From: Flavobacterium gillisiae
GTDB taxonomy: Bacteria > Bacteroidota > Bacteroidia > Flavobacteriales > Flavobacteriaceae
Length of the DNA: 64,000 bases
Direction: 5' to 3'
Assembly: GCF_900107635.1 (NCBI RefSeq)
Contig: NZ_FNRD01000004.1
Location: 124,001 to 188,000, forward strand
Program-made: the position numbers and the translations under genes
The notes under the pieces: model-generated
Told to the model about the DNA's origin: nothing
Database searches by the model: none
Seen by the model: the letters and a program-made list of their open reading frames with translations, nothing else
Shown here: piece after piece, positions 1 through 8,949 of the stretch
How the letters are laid out: each line of letters begins with the position of its first letter
Position numbering within the stretch: position 1 is the first letter of the stretch

Positions 1-1
1 C

Positions 2-151
2 ATTATAAACATAAACGATGAAAATCAAGATTGGTTTTTAGAATTATCTACTGAAGAACAATCAGAAATTGAAATAGGTTTAAAAGAAGCCGATAATAGC
101 GAGTTTGTTAGCCATGAATCAATAATGGGGAAGTTTGCAAAATGGCATTAA
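2..151 (+). CDS. Antitoxin of a type II toxin-antitoxin pair, C-terminal part (5' end outside window)
   Basis: The frame is open from the window edge to a TAA at 149-151 and encodes about 49 residues, acidic in the middle and ending SIMGKFAKWH. The start codon lies outside the window. It overlaps the downstream ParE-like toxin gene by 10 bp, the usual antitoxin-first arrangement with translational coupling. The short acidic C-terminus fits an antitoxin tail that wraps the toxin. The DNA-binding N-terminus cannot be seen, so the antitoxin family is not assignable; the role is inferred mainly from the neighbour. Confidence 0.6.
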   Translation: MININDENQDWFLELSTEEQSEIEIGLKEADNSEFVSHESIMGKFAKWH

Positions 152-435
152 AAATTCATTGGACCCCAAGAGCCGAAAAAGGATTAGATAGCGTTTTAGA
201 ATATTTAGAAAGAGAATGGACAGTAAAAGAAATTTTGCAATTAGAAAAGAAGATCAATCAAGTGACCGGTCAAATAAGTCTGAATCCAAATTTATATGCA
301 AAATCAGAAACCTCTAAAGAACTGCACAAAGCAGTCGTAGATAAAAACAACTATTTGGTTTATAGAGTAAACAAGAAAATAAGTACCATCGAAATAATCA
401 ATTTTAGAGGGACTAAACAAACACCAAAACATTAG
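142..435 (+). CDS. RelE/ParE-family toxin
   Basis: A basic 97-residue protein starting MALKIHWTPRAEKGLDSV. The pattern of an N-terminal beta strand, two helices (W-T-P-x-A-x-x-x-L and LEYLEREW) and a C-terminal YRVNKK...IEIINFRGTKQ strand pair is typical of the ParE branch of the RelE/ParE fold. ParE toxins inhibit DNA gyrase and RelE toxins cleave mRNA; this one looks more ParE-like because it ends in a short strand rather than the RelE catalytic tail. The start codon overlaps the antitoxin stop region by 10 bp, so the pair is probably one translationally coupled operon autorepressed by the complex. Confidence 0.85.
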   Translation: MALKIHWTPRAEKGLDSVLEYLEREWTVKEILQLEKKINQVTGQISLNPNLYAKSETSKELHKAVVDKNNYLVYRVNKKISTIEIINFRGTKQTPKH

Positions 436-608
436 AAATTACCGTTGAGAAATCAGCGGTTTTTTTATAATTATAAATCAAGTTACAAGAAAGACATTGC
501 AGGAAAAAGAGCAGACGCAAATAAGCTTGTTCCCTATTAACAAACAAGTCGGGAAATGAATCTTAACTTCTTACATGTTCTTAAATTAATTATATATTTA
601 AAAAAATA

Positions 609-640
609 GTTTGTTTGTTTGTTTGTTTGTTTGTTTGTTT
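609..640. repeat. (GTTT)8 simple sequence repeat
   Basis: Eight uninterrupted GTTT units run from 609 to 640 and merge into TTTG. It lies in the roughly 500-bp gap between the toxin gene and the exporter gene, about 295 bp before the exporter start. Tetranucleotide tracts of this length can change copy number by slippage. It is too far upstream of the predicted exporter promoter (near 896-903) for an obvious effect on transcription. Confidence 0.9.
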
Positions 641-689
641 TTTGATAATTACACCCGACCAGCTAATACTATTTCACTATCGGTTGCTT

Positions 690-803
690 GTTCCACTAAT
701 TTTTTTGCCAGACACAAATTTTCACTAATCCAGTAAAAGTTAAAATATAATTTCACTAATTTTTTTAAATAAATTTGTGCGAATTCGTGTAATTCGTGTT
801 TAA
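690..803. repeat. Dispersed intergenic repeat with TTTCACTAAT and ATTCGTGTAATTCGTG phrases
   Basis: The stretch holds near-identical CACTAATTTTTTT phrases at about 694-706 and 755-767, then AATTCGTGTAATTCGTGTTT at about 781-803. The second phrase recurs almost exactly at 31764-31785, in front of an ABC ATPase gene, so it is a dispersed element. Such phrases are common in Flavobacterium intergenic DNA (from memory). The rest of the 436-934 gap shows no coding frame; a -7 box for the exporter (TAAATTTG) is at 896-903. Confidence 0.5.
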
Positions 804-934
804 AAATATAAACCACTTATTGTGAATATAATACGCTATTCAGAATTCTTTTTCCTTTTCTAATCTGCGCTGATTTACAAACCCTTTTCAAATTATAAAT
901 TTGTAGTTTTGTCTTTCTATATCTCAATAATAAA

Positions 935-1786
935 GTGAAAAACAAACTACTCAACATACCTCCAATACCAGCCGTACTTTTCGCGATAATAAGTGTTCAG
1001 TCTGGTGCTGCAATTGCAAAAAGTCTTTTTCCTGCTATTGGCGCAGCTGGAACTGCCTCCCTGAGAATAGGTATTTCGGCTATCATACTCTTCGCAGTTT
1101 ATAGAACAAACCTTTTCAAGATTACCCCTAAGCAATGGAAAGTTGTAATTCCCTATGGTTTATGCCTGGGAGCTATGAATTTAATTTTTTACATGTCAAT
1201 AGAGCGAATTCCCATTGGACTAGCGGTAACACTGGAATTTATTGGTCCGTTACTAGTTGCTGTTTTTGGCTCAAAACGTTTCATTGATTATTTGTGGGTA
1301 CTTCTGGCAGCAGCAGGAATTGTTTTGATTGCTCCGTGGACAAATAACGGAATAAACGTTTTAGGCGTTTTATTTGCTTTATTAGCAGGAGCCTTTTGGG
1401 CTTTTTATATTGTTTTGGGAGGTAAAGTTTCGAAAATAATGAAAGACGGAGACGCTGTTGCAACTGGAATGCTCTTTGCTTCGCTATTGATTGTGCCTTT
1501 TGGACTAATGGGAAACGGCCTCAGTAATATCACCCCTACATTTCTTTCTTTAGGAGTAGCGCTTGCTTTGTTATCCAGTGCCATTCCTTTTACATTAGAA
1601 ATGAAAGCGCTTGGTCAACTTCCAGCTCGTACATTTAGTATTTTAATGAGTTTAGAACCCGCAGCAGCTTCTATTTGTGCGCTGATTTTCTTGCAAGAAT
1701 ATCTTGCTCTTAACGAGGTGGTAGCCGTTGTTTTCGTAGTAGTCGCTTCCATTGGATCAACACTTACGACCAAAAAAGAAGCCTAA
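935..1786 (+). CDS. rhtA: EamA/RhtA-type inner-membrane exporter
   Basis: A 283-residue hydrophobic protein with about ten predicted membrane helices in two repeated EamA halves, close in length to E. coli RhtA. Recognisable pieces are ISVQSGAAIAKSLFP in helix 1, EFIGPLLVAVFGSKR after helix 4 and MSLEPAAASICALIFLQE near the end, which match the threonine/homoserine exporter branch. It would export amino acids or related metabolites with the proton gradient. The start is GTG at 935; no ATG is better placed, and the -7 box TAAATTTG at 896-903 leaves a short leader. It stands alone. The symbol is by family resemblance; the substrate is not proven. Confidence 0.8.
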   Translation: MKNKLLNIPPIPAVLFAIISVQSGAAIAKSLFPAIGAAGTASLRIGISAIILFAVYRTNLFKITPKQWKVVIPYGLCLGAMNLIFYMSIERIPIGLAVTLEFIGPLLVAVFGSKRFIDYLWVLLAAAGIVLIAPWTNNGINVLGVLFALLAGAFWAFYIVLGGKVSKIMKDGDAVATGMLFASLLIVPFGLMGNGLSNITPTFLSLGVALALLSSAIPFTLEMKALGQLPARTFSILMSLEPAAASICALIFLQEYLALNEVVAVVFVVVASIGSTLTTKKEA

Positions 1787-1839
1787 TGTTAATTTTAAAA
1801 TTGGTATAAGACAAAGCACTATTCCGGCGATTCTGTTCT

Positions 1840-2607
1840 TTAATTAATCTTATTCCCTACTTCCCGAATTTCTCTTCGCAATTCCCTAAACATATCCTTT
1901 AAACTCTCTGCACTCAAATCATCTGGTGTAAATTCATTAGTAGCGATACTGCAGGCGTACTGCCAAATTTCCAGAATCTCTGAAGCTTTAATTTCATAAG
2001 GCAAATAAATCGTATTGTCAGAATGCAGCATCAATGCGTTTTTCCCGTTTTTATTGAGTCGTTTGTACACTATTCCCTGACTTTTGGTGATTACGATATA
2101 GGTTTTTCCGTCCATTACATCACCCAATCGTTCTACATATTGCCCTACGATAAAGGAACCTTGCTTATGTGGCGGCATCGAATCTCCATCTACAGGAAAG
2201 GCTCGGAATTTTCCGTTTCGTAAAAAAGGAAGCGAAATATGCTGCAGACTTTCTATAAATTCCGGATCGGCATAACCGCTAAGATATCCTGCCTGCGCTT
2301 TATGAGGAACAATTTCTATAATATTTTCCCCTTGCTGGTCAACGGTTATTGGTAATAATATCCTGTTGTCTCCCAGTTTTAACAAATCTTCAATGGGTAT
2401 TTTCTGTACGTCAACCGAGAGTAAAATATCAATACTAACATGAAAATAATACGATATTCTCTTCAAAATATCATACGGAGGTTCAGAGCTGCCGTCTTCA
2501 TATTTGACATATCTTCCTCTTGTTATCAAAAGATTTTGAGCCAGTTTTTCCTGAGAAATACCCTTTTTAATTCTTAGCTGTCTGATGTTGTCGGAAAATA
2601 AAGACAT
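1840..2607 (-). CDS. LexA/CI-like self-cleaving repressor (XRE HTH plus S24 peptidase)
   Basis: A 255-residue regulator with an N-terminal XRE helix-turn-helix (residues 5-62, RIKKGISQEKLAQNLLITRGRY) and a C-terminal S24 domain. Hallmarks of autoproteolysis are present: an Ala-Gly pair at 106-107 as likely cleavage site, Ser143 in GDSM, and Lys182 in VYKRL as the general base, with Ser-Lys spacing close to LexA. Family knowledge says such proteins are inactivated when RecA filaments trigger self-cleavage. It is divergent from dinB-dnaE, and two copies of a 19-bp repeat in the shared gap are likely operators. It is therefore inferred to repress both itself and the error-prone polymerases. Confidence 0.88.
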   Translation of the reverse strand: MSLFSDNIRQLRIKKGISQEKLAQNLLITRGRYVKYEDGSSEPPYDILKRISYYFHVSIDILLSVDVQKIPIEDLLKLGDNRILLPITVDQQGENIIEIVPHKAQAGYLSGYADPEFIESLQHISLPFLRNGKFRAFPVDGDSMPPHKQGSFIVGQYVERLGDVMDGKTYIVITKSQGIVYKRLNKNGKNALMLHSDNTIYLPYEIKASEILEIWQYACSIATNEFTPDDLSAESLKDMFRELRREIREVGNKIN

Positions 2608-2610
2608 AGT

Positions 2611-2672
2611 TATTTTGTTATAATTTGTAACAGCAAATATACTTTATTTTGTTATAATCTGTACTAATTTTG
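2611..2672. promoter_or_regulatory. Divergent promoter with two 19-bp operator-like repeats
   Basis: TATTTTGTTATAATTTGTA at 2611-2629 recurs with one mismatch at 2645-2663 (period 34 bp). The second copy abuts a -7 box for dinB (TAATTTTG, 2665-2672). Between the two copies lies a minus-strand -7 box (TATATTTG, complement of 2634-2641) for the S24 repressor. One regulator bound to both copies would cover both promoters. Binding is inferred, not shown. Confidence 0.6.
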
Positions 2673-2741
2673 TAGTTCAAATTTGCCGGATAAATTTTAG
2701 AATGAAATGGATAGAGGTACAATTTGAAAAACAAAATCAAT

Positions 2742-3899
2742 ATGGCAAGGTCAATAGTACACATGGATATGGACACTTTTTTTGTGTCCTGCGAAAGGTT
2801 AACCAACTCAAAACTAAATGGTTTACCGCTAATTATTGGAGGTGGAGACAGAGGTGTGGTCGCTTCTTGTTCCTATGAAGCCAGAACGTTTGGTGTTCGC
2901 TCTGCAATGCCCATCAAAATGGCGCTGCGCCTTTGTCCGCAAGCAAAAGTAATGAAAGGCGATATGGAATTATACTCTAAATTATCCCATGATATTACCC
3001 AAGTTATTGAAGAGAAAGCGCCTATTGTAGAAAAAGCAAGCATCGATGAATTTTACTTGGACATCACGGGAATGGATCGGTTTCATGGTTGTTATCAATG
3101 GACAAACGAACTCTCACAATCCATTACAAAAGAAACAGGATTGCCTCTAAGTTTTGCCTTATCGGTTAACAAGACGGTTTCTAAAATTGGAACTGGTGAA
3201 TCAAAACCAACAGGGAAATTAGAAATTCCAGAAACTATGGTGAAATCTTTTTTGAATCCGTTGTCTATCCAAAAAATCCCCATGGTTGGTGACGTTACTT
3301 TTCAATTACTGTCGCGCATTGGCATTCGAACCATACAAACACTATCAGAAATGCCTGCAGAAGTGCTGCAGCAAATGATTGGTAAAAACGGCATTGATAT
3401 CTGGAAAAAAGCAAACGGTATTGACAACAATCCGGTGGAGCCTTATACAGAGAGAAAATCAATTTCGACGGAACACACTTTTGGACAAGACACTATCGAC
3501 ATTCAAAAATTAAAATCAATATTGGTTGGTATGGTCGAAAAACTGGCTTTTCAGTTGCGTTCTGAGGAATGGCTCACCTCAACGGTCGTGATAAAAATAC
3601 GTTATTCTAATTTTGATACCGAAACAAAGCAATGCCGAATCCCATACACTTCGGCTGATCATACGTTGACAAGAAGCGTCACCGAATTGTTCGACAAGTT
3701 GTACCAGCGTCGGATGCGGTTGCGGCTAATTGGTATTCGCTTTAGCGGATTGGTTCGCGGAACCTACCAAATCAATATGTTTGAAGATACTGAGGAAATG
3801 CTGTCGCTGTATCAGGCGATGGATCGAATGAAAAAACGCTACGGTTTTGATGCTGTAGCCCGTTGTGCCGGCGCCACTCTCAAAGTAAAAAACAAATAA
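2742..3899 (+). CDS. dinB: Y-family DNA polymerase (DinB/Pol IV type)
   Basis: A 385-residue translesion polymerase. Metal-binding acidic residues sit in HMDMDTFF at the N-terminus and in SIDEFY near residue 103; the palm, fingers and HhH thumb (IPMVGDVTFQLLSRIGI) follow, then the little-finger domain. QINMF near the C-terminus resembles a beta-clamp binding pentapeptide. The chosen ATG at 2742 gives the usual N-terminus MARSIVHMDMDTFF; an in-frame TTG at 2724 would add six residues. The stop overlaps the dnaE start (TAATG), so the two polymerases are translationally coupled. With the divergent S24 repressor this forms a damage-inducible mutagenesis cassette, by analogy with ImuB-DnaE2 cassettes. 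Confidence 0.93.
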   Translation: MARSIVHMDMDTFFVSCERLTNSKLNGLPLIIGGGDRGVVASCSYEARTFGVRSAMPIKMALRLCPQAKVMKGDMELYSKLSHDITQVIEEKAPIVEKASIDEFYLDITGMDRFHGCYQWTNELSQSITKETGLPLSFALSVNKTVSKIGTGESKPTGKLEIPETMVKSFLNPLSIQKIPMVGDVTFQLLSRIGIRTIQTLSEMPAEVLQQMIGKNGIDIWKKANGIDNNPVEPYTERKSISTEHTFGQDTIDIQKLKSILVGMVEKLAFQLRSEEWLTSTVVIKIRYSNFDTETKQCRIPYTSADHTLTRSVTELFDKLYQRRMRLRLIGIRFSGLVRGTYQINMFEDTEEMLSLYQAMDRMKKRYGFDAVARCAGATLKVKNK

Positions 3900-6800
3900 T
3901 GTACCTCAACTGTCACTCTTATCACAGCCTACGTTATGGCACAATTCCCTTAACCGAATTAGTGCAACTGGCCGCCGCATGCGGTGTAAAAGCCATGGCA
4001 TTAACTGACGTAAATACGGTTACTGGTATCTATGATTTTATCAAAGAATGCAAAGCGGTAAATATAAAACCCATCGTTGGAATTGAATTTAGATACAATA
4101 ACAAACTGCTTTACATTGGCTTAGCCAAAAATGCTTCAGGCCTCGCCGAGATGAACCGTTTTCTAACTAAGCATAATTTTGATAAAACGCCCCTACCCGC
4201 TCAAGCACCGGAATTTCATAATGTAAGTATTATCTATCCGATCGAAAATGCTCCTGATGTTTTTAGAAATTTTGAATTTTTGGGCATGCGTCCAGAGCAG
4301 CTTCCAATGTTATTTCATACTCAATGGAAAAGCAAACTGGATAAAATGGTGGTTTTGCAACCCGTAACTTTCAGGATAAAGAGAGAGTTTAATCTGCATA
4401 AAATACTTCGGGCAATTGATACCAATGTCATTTTATCAAAACTTACCGAAGCCGATTATTGTAGGACATCAGAAACGATGATTCCCTTGGAAAACCTATT
4501 GGAAAAATTTAGTGATTACCCCCAAATTATTGAAAACACCGAAAGCATCATTGCCGAATGTAATTTTGAATTCGAATTTAAAACACCTAAAAACAAAACC
4601 AATTATACAGAAAGCGGAGAAAATGATATTCAGCTGCTGACAAGTCTTGCCAATCAAGGATTAATAAAGAAATACGGCAGCAATAATCTTCCGGCACGCG
4701 CCAGAGTAGAGAAAGAGCTGAAAGTCATCCATGAGTTAAAATTCAGTGGTTATTTTTTAATTACTTGGGATATTATTCGGTACAGCAACAGCATGGGATT
4801 CATGCATATTGGCCGAGGGAGCGGTGCCAATAGCATCGTAAGTTATTGTCTGGGTATTACGGATATTTGCCCGCTCGAACTGGACTTGTACTTTGAACGT
4901 TTTTTAAACCTGAATCGCAAAAGTCCGCCCGATTTTGATATTGACTGGAGCTGGAAAGAGCGCGATAGTATCCTCGAATACATTTTCAATCGGTATGGTC
5001 GCGATCATGTGGCTTTTTGTGGTACGAATGTAGAATTCAAATACCGCTCGATATTCCGCGAAGTGGGTAAAGTTTTTGGTTTACCCAAAGAAGAGTTGGA
5101 CGCACTGGCTAAAAACCCAATGCAGCTGCACGATAACAATTCGGTAGTTGCCTTGGTGCAGAAATACGGCATGCTACTCGAAAAATACCCCAATCAACGG
5201 AGCATGCATTCCTGTGGAATATTAATTTCAGAAGAGCCGATTACAAATTACACGGTTTTAGAAATGCCTCCAAAAGGCTTTCCCATTGTTTTGTTTGACA
5301 TGCACGTGGCCGAAGATATTGGTTTTGAAAAATTTGATATTCTAAGTCAGCGTGGTATTGGTCATATTGATGACACGGTAAAATTGGTAAAAAAAAACCG
5401 TGGTATCGAAGTCAATATCCGAGATACGACATTATCAAAAAATGAAGCAAAGTGCAATGAGTTTTTAAGTACTGGAAAAACCATTGGCTGTTTTTATATC
5501 GAAAGTCCCGCCATGCGTGGCTTACTGCGAAGGCTTAAATGTGAAGATTATAAAATATTGGTCGCTGCTTCCTCCATCATTCGTCCGGGTGTGGCTCAAA
5601 GTGGTATGATGAAGGAGTACATCTTTAGACACAACCACCCCGATCAATTTGAATATTTTCATGAAACATTCAAAGAACATCTAGGAGAAACCTATGGTGT
5701 TATGGTGTATCAGGAAGACGTGATAAAAATTGCGCTACACTTTGCGGGAGTTCCTGCCTCAGATGGAGATATTCTGCGTCGGGCGATGAGTGGCAAAGGA
5801 CGTTCCACGGCAGCATTGCAAAAAGTAAAGGACAATTTCTTTGCGTGCTGTGCCCTAAAAGGACATCCTTTAGCGCTCAGTCAGGAAATATACCGACAGA
5901 TAGAGTCTTTTGCGGGTTACTCTTTTTGCAAGGCACACTCGGCTTCTTATGCGGTCGAAAGCTATCAAAGTTTGTACTTGAAAGTCTATTACCCCGTAGA
6001 ATTTATGGTGGCTGTCATCAACAACCAAGGCGGTTTTTACAGAACAGAAGTGTATGTGCATGAGGCAAAAATGTCTGGCGGCATCATTAATACTCCTTGT
6101 GTAAATAAAAGCGAGTATGAAGCTACCGTTTATGGAGTTGACGTTTATCTCGGTTTGATGCAACTCGAAGGACTCGAATCTAAAACAGCGCATCGCATCA
6201 TTGCAGAGCGCAACACGAACGGCGAATACCAATCACTCGAAGATTTTATCAATCGCATTCCGATAGGTATAGAGGGAATCCAGATCTTGATTTTTATTGG
6301 TGCTTTCCGTTTTACATCCAAAACAAAAAATCAATTGCTTGTCATCGCCAGATTGATTCTGGTGAATTTCAAACCGGAAAATCGGAATTTAATGTTGCTT
6401 CAAGAACCGGTTAAGGAATACAGGCTTCCGGTATTAGAACGTTCTCCTTTTGAAGATGCCTTCGACGAAATAGAATTACTCAGTTTTCCGGTTTCCTGTT
6501 CCCCATTCGATTTATTACAGACAAAATACCGCGGTGATGTATTGGCCAAAGATTTATTGCAGTATCATAAAAGAACGGTAAAAATGCTGGCGTATCTTAT
6601 TTCGAGGAAACACGTGCCTACAAAAAGAGGGACAATGTATTTTGGAACTTGGATTGATGCCGAAGGAGAATTCTTTGACACTGCTCATTTTGCTGATAGC
6701 CTACAGAAATATCCTTTTCAGGGCGGAGGTTGTTATTTGTTACTGGGAACTGTGGAAGTCGATTACCACTTCCCTACTATTACCATAAGCAAAATGGCCA

Positions 6801-6952
6801 AAATGCCGTTCATCCCCGACCCACGTTATTCTAATTCCAAAGACCGACAGTACAAAGCGCATCAGCAAATTAAAGAAGATGTGAGTATGACCCATCGAGC
6901 ACCTTATCCACAGGAAGTCAATCTGCCACGGTATAAGATGAATTCCAATTGA
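3899..6952 (+). CDS. dnaE: Error-prone DNA polymerase III alpha subunit (DnaE2-like)
   Basis: A 1017-residue C-family polymerase, slightly shorter than replicative DnaE. It has an N-terminal PHP domain (residues 1-65), the palm with the acidic PDFDID motif at 344-349, a helix-hairpin-helix region (YQSLEDFINRIPIGIEGIQ, about 780) and a C-terminal OB-like segment. PHP metal ligands look degenerate: LNCHS replaces the usual HxH, and LTDVN lacks the His expected after LTD. It probably has no PHP exonuclease activity. The start ATG overlaps the dinB stop by one base. Its place after dinB and next to a LexA-like repressor points to lesion bypass rather than replication. A broken copy of its 3' end is found at 8795-8920. 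Confidence 0.88.
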   Translation: MYLNCHSYHSLRYGTIPLTELVQLAAACGVKAMALTDVNTVTGIYDFIKECKAVNIKPIVGIEFRYNNKLLYIGLAKNASGLAEMNRFLTKHNFDKTPLPAQAPEFHNVSIIYPIENAPDVFRNFEFLGMRPEQLPMLFHTQWKSKLDKMVVLQPVTFRIKREFNLHKILRAIDTNVILSKLTEADYCRTSETMIPLENLLEKFSDYPQIIENTESIIAECNFEFEFKTPKNKTNYTESGENDIQLLTSLANQGLIKKYGSNNLPARARVEKELKVIHELKFSGYFLITWDIIRYSNSMGFMHIGRGSGANSIVSYCLGITDICPLELDLYFERFLNLNRKSPPDFDIDWSWKERDSILEYIFNRYGRDHVAFCGTNVEFKYRSIFREVGKVFGLPKEELDALAKNPMQLHDNNSVVALVQKYGMLLEKYPNQRSMHSCGILISEEPITNYTVLEMPPKGFPIVLFDMHVAEDIGFEKFDILSQRGIGHIDDTVKLVKKNRGIEVNIRDTTLSKNEAKCNEFLSTGKTIGCFYIESPAMRGLLRRLKCEDYKILVAASSIIRPGVAQSGMMKEYIFRHNHPDQFEYFHETFKEHLGETYGVMVYQEDVIKIALHFAGVPASDGDILRRAMSGKGRSTAALQKVKDNFFACCALKGHPLALSQEIYRQIESFAGYSFCKAHSASYAVESYQSLYLKVYYPVEFMVAVINNQGGFYRTEVYVHEAKMSGGIINTPCVNKSEYEATVYGVDVYLGLMQLEGLESKTAHRIIAERNTNGEYQSLEDFINRIPIGIEGIQILIFIGAFRFTSKTKNQLLVIARLILVNFKPENRNLMLLQEPVKEYRLPVLERSPFEDAFDEIELLSFPVSCSPFDLLQTKYRGDVLAKDLLQYHKRTVKMLAYLISRKHVPTKRGTMYFGTWIDAEGEFFDTAHFADSLQKYPFQGGGCYLLLGTVEVDYHFPTITISKMAKMPFIPDPRYSNSKDRQYKAHQQIKEDVSMTHRAPYPQEVNLPRYKMNSN

Positions 6953-6982
6953 TTTTTTTTCGAGTAAAAAAACTACTTTCTG

Positions 6983-8701
6983 TTATTTTGGAACTACAAT
7001 TTTAGCTTTAAAACCTTTATTAATTTGAGAGTCAAAAGTAAGTATTCCGTTGACTGCCTGAATACGGTTTTCTGCATTTTGGAGTCCATTTTTCAACACT
7101 AGTTTTTCCGAGAATCCTATTCCGTTATCTGAATAGTCAATTTTCAGATTGTTCTGATCGCTATCAAATCCAATTACTACAAAACTGGCCTGGCTGTATT
7201 TCTTCATATTGACCATGAGTTCTTGTAATACTCTTTGCAAGGCAATCTTTTTTTCCGTTTGGATTTTTGACCAATCTATGGGATTTCCGTTTTTAATAAT
7301 GACTTCAACACTGTCGCTTTTATAACTACTTAGCATTTGCTTTAAATTCTGTTCAAAACTTTCTCCTGTTTCTATCGTACTATTCTCCCTAGAGAAATTC
7401 CGTGTTCTAACATATATTTTGTCAAGATTATCTATAAGCGTTTCCTTCTTTATCGGATTTTGCAAATCTTGACTTTCCGCAAAAGTCATCGCATAAAAAA
7501 CATCATTGGCAAGTTCATCATGGAGTTCTTTAGAAATTCGGGTTTCAGTATTGTAACTCGCTTCTAGGCGTTCTTGTCGGTTTTTATTTTTATAATAATT
7601 AATCAAATAGCCTATAGTTGCCAGTAAAAGAAGAGATCCAAATACTAAGAGATACTTTTGGCTTTTTTGTGTTTCTAGTTGGAGAAGGGTCTCAGCTCTT
7701 TGTCCTTTGTATTTGATATTTTCTAAAACCGTTTTTCTCGAATCATATTTAATTTTAGCAAACTGATTTTTGGCATTGTTGCGTACTGTTTTAATACTAT
7801 CGTTAAGATTGATGAACATAGTAGCATAATCATTTACTCCTTTTTCCGGATTGTAAGACATTAAGAATTCTAATGCCTCTAGTCGTTCATCAATACTTTG
7901 ATGTTTTGTGGCTGCTTTATAAGCCTGTAATGCATTCTCCTTCGATTTTTGATAATCTCTATTTTTATAAAAATCGGCCAAATGCAAATAGCTCATAATA
8001 CTCCCATAGGAATCATTAATTTTAGTTCTGATCGTTAAAGCCTGATTCATCAGAGCTACCCCCTCTGGAATATTATTGTTTTTATAATAAGCAAATCCCA
8101 GATTGTCAATAATTCTAGCTTTTTTATTCGGTAATGTATCTAAAATATCAGATTTTAAAATTGGCTTCAAAAGAGCAATAGCCTTTCCATACTTTTTTTG
8201 TTCCGTATAAACAGTAGCGATGTTATTGTACGCTGTCAATTTAGAAACGGAATCGTTTGCTGTATTTAAAATTGTGGTAAAGTAGACAATAGCGTCATCG
8301 TAATTCATCAGTTCTTTTGCTGCAATTCCGAATAAATTATTTGCGGCCATTTGATATTGCAAATCATTATTTATATAAGGCAAGGCCTCCGTCAAGGTTT
8401 CTTCACTGCTATAATAATCGCCATAGGTCTGCTGGATATTTGCCATTCCAAGTAGATTATAGGCAATGTAAGGACTGTTTCCCTCAATTTCAAATAATTC
8501 TTTGGACTTGTTATAATAATAGAAAGCACTATCAAATTTATTACCCATATTAAAGGAATCCCCTAGTTCTGAGTATTTTTGGGCTTGGACGATACGTTTA
8601 CTTTTATTGTTTTTAGCACTAGTAGAAACTGTCTTAGTGTCTTTTTGGCAAGATACAATCGAAAACAAAAGCAATAAAATATAAATCGGGGGACGCAACA
8701 T
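6983..8701 (-). CDS. TPR-containing membrane histidine kinase (NarL-type HisKA_3)
   Basis: A 572-residue sensor. A lipobox (FSIVSC, Cys18) suggests an outer-leaflet lipid anchor or a signal segment. TPR-like helical repeats fill residues 40-300, a membrane helix lies at about 350-370, and a HisKA_3 dimerisation motif (LHDELANDV, His394) precedes an HATPase domain with N-box ELMVNMKKYS and DNGIGF at 525-530. This is a common Flavobacterium architecture, normally paired with a LuxR-type response regulator, but none lies beside it. It converges with dnaE, with a 30-bp gap. The gene is sandwiched between the intact dnaE 3' end and a decayed dnaE 3' copy. Confidence 0.85.
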   Translation of the reverse strand: MLRPPIYILLLLFSIVSCQKDTKTVSTSAKNNKSKRIVQAQKYSELGDSFNMGNKFDSAFYYYNKSKELFEIEGNSPYIAYNLLGMANIQQTYGDYYSSEETLTEALPYINNDLQYQMAANNLFGIAAKELMNYDDAIVYFTTILNTANDSVSKLTAYNNIATVYTEQKKYGKAIALLKPILKSDILDTLPNKKARIIDNLGFAYYKNNNIPEGVALMNQALTIRTKINDSYGSIMSYLHLADFYKNRDYQKSKENALQAYKAATKHQSIDERLEALEFLMSYNPEKGVNDYATMFINLNDSIKTVRNNAKNQFAKIKYDSRKTVLENIKYKGQRAETLLQLETQKSQKYLLVFGSLLLLATIGYLINYYKNKNRQERLEASYNTETRISKELHDELANDVFYAMTFAESQDLQNPIKKETLIDNLDKIYVRTRNFSRENSTIETGESFEQNLKQMLSSYKSDSVEVIIKNGNPIDWSKIQTEKKIALQRVLQELMVNMKKYSQASFVVIGFDSDQNNLKIDYSDNGIGFSEKLVLKNGLQNAENRIQAVNGILTFDSQINKGFKAKIVVPK

Positions 8702-8794
8702 ATAAAAATAATTTCCCCCGAAATTAGTATTAAATAGTAAATTAAAGCTCCTTATTTTGGATTTTTTGGCGGTGTTATGCTAATTATGTTATCC

Positions 8795-8920
8795 ACTACC
8801 CTTCTTGTTCCAACGCCAAATACAGCTAATGCGAAGCGCATCAGTAAATTGAATAAGGTGTGAGCACGACTCATCGAACCACTATCGCACAGGAAGTCAA
8901 TCTGCCAAGGCATTAGATGT
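8795..8920 (+). pseudogene. Decayed second copy of the dnaE 3' end
   Basis: Positions 8834-8919 align without gaps to the intact dnaE at 6855-6940, with roughly three quarters of bases identical, including ACAGGAAGTCAATCTGCCA. Weaker similarity reaches back to about 8795. In the dnaE frame the fragment has TAA, TAA and TAG stops (for example at CATCAGTAA), so it is non-functional. It has the same orientation as dnaE and lies beyond the histidine kinase. The rest of dnaE is absent. It is an old duplication or the stump left by an insertion or recombination at the dnaE 3' end. Confidence 0.8.
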
Positions 8921-8949
8921 CCCAGACTTCATTATAATGGAACTTGTAC

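Noticed and set aside
5870..6232. 120-codon antisense frame inside dnaE
   Set aside because: The dnaE frame is continuous with conserved motifs; the antisense frame has no recognisable features.
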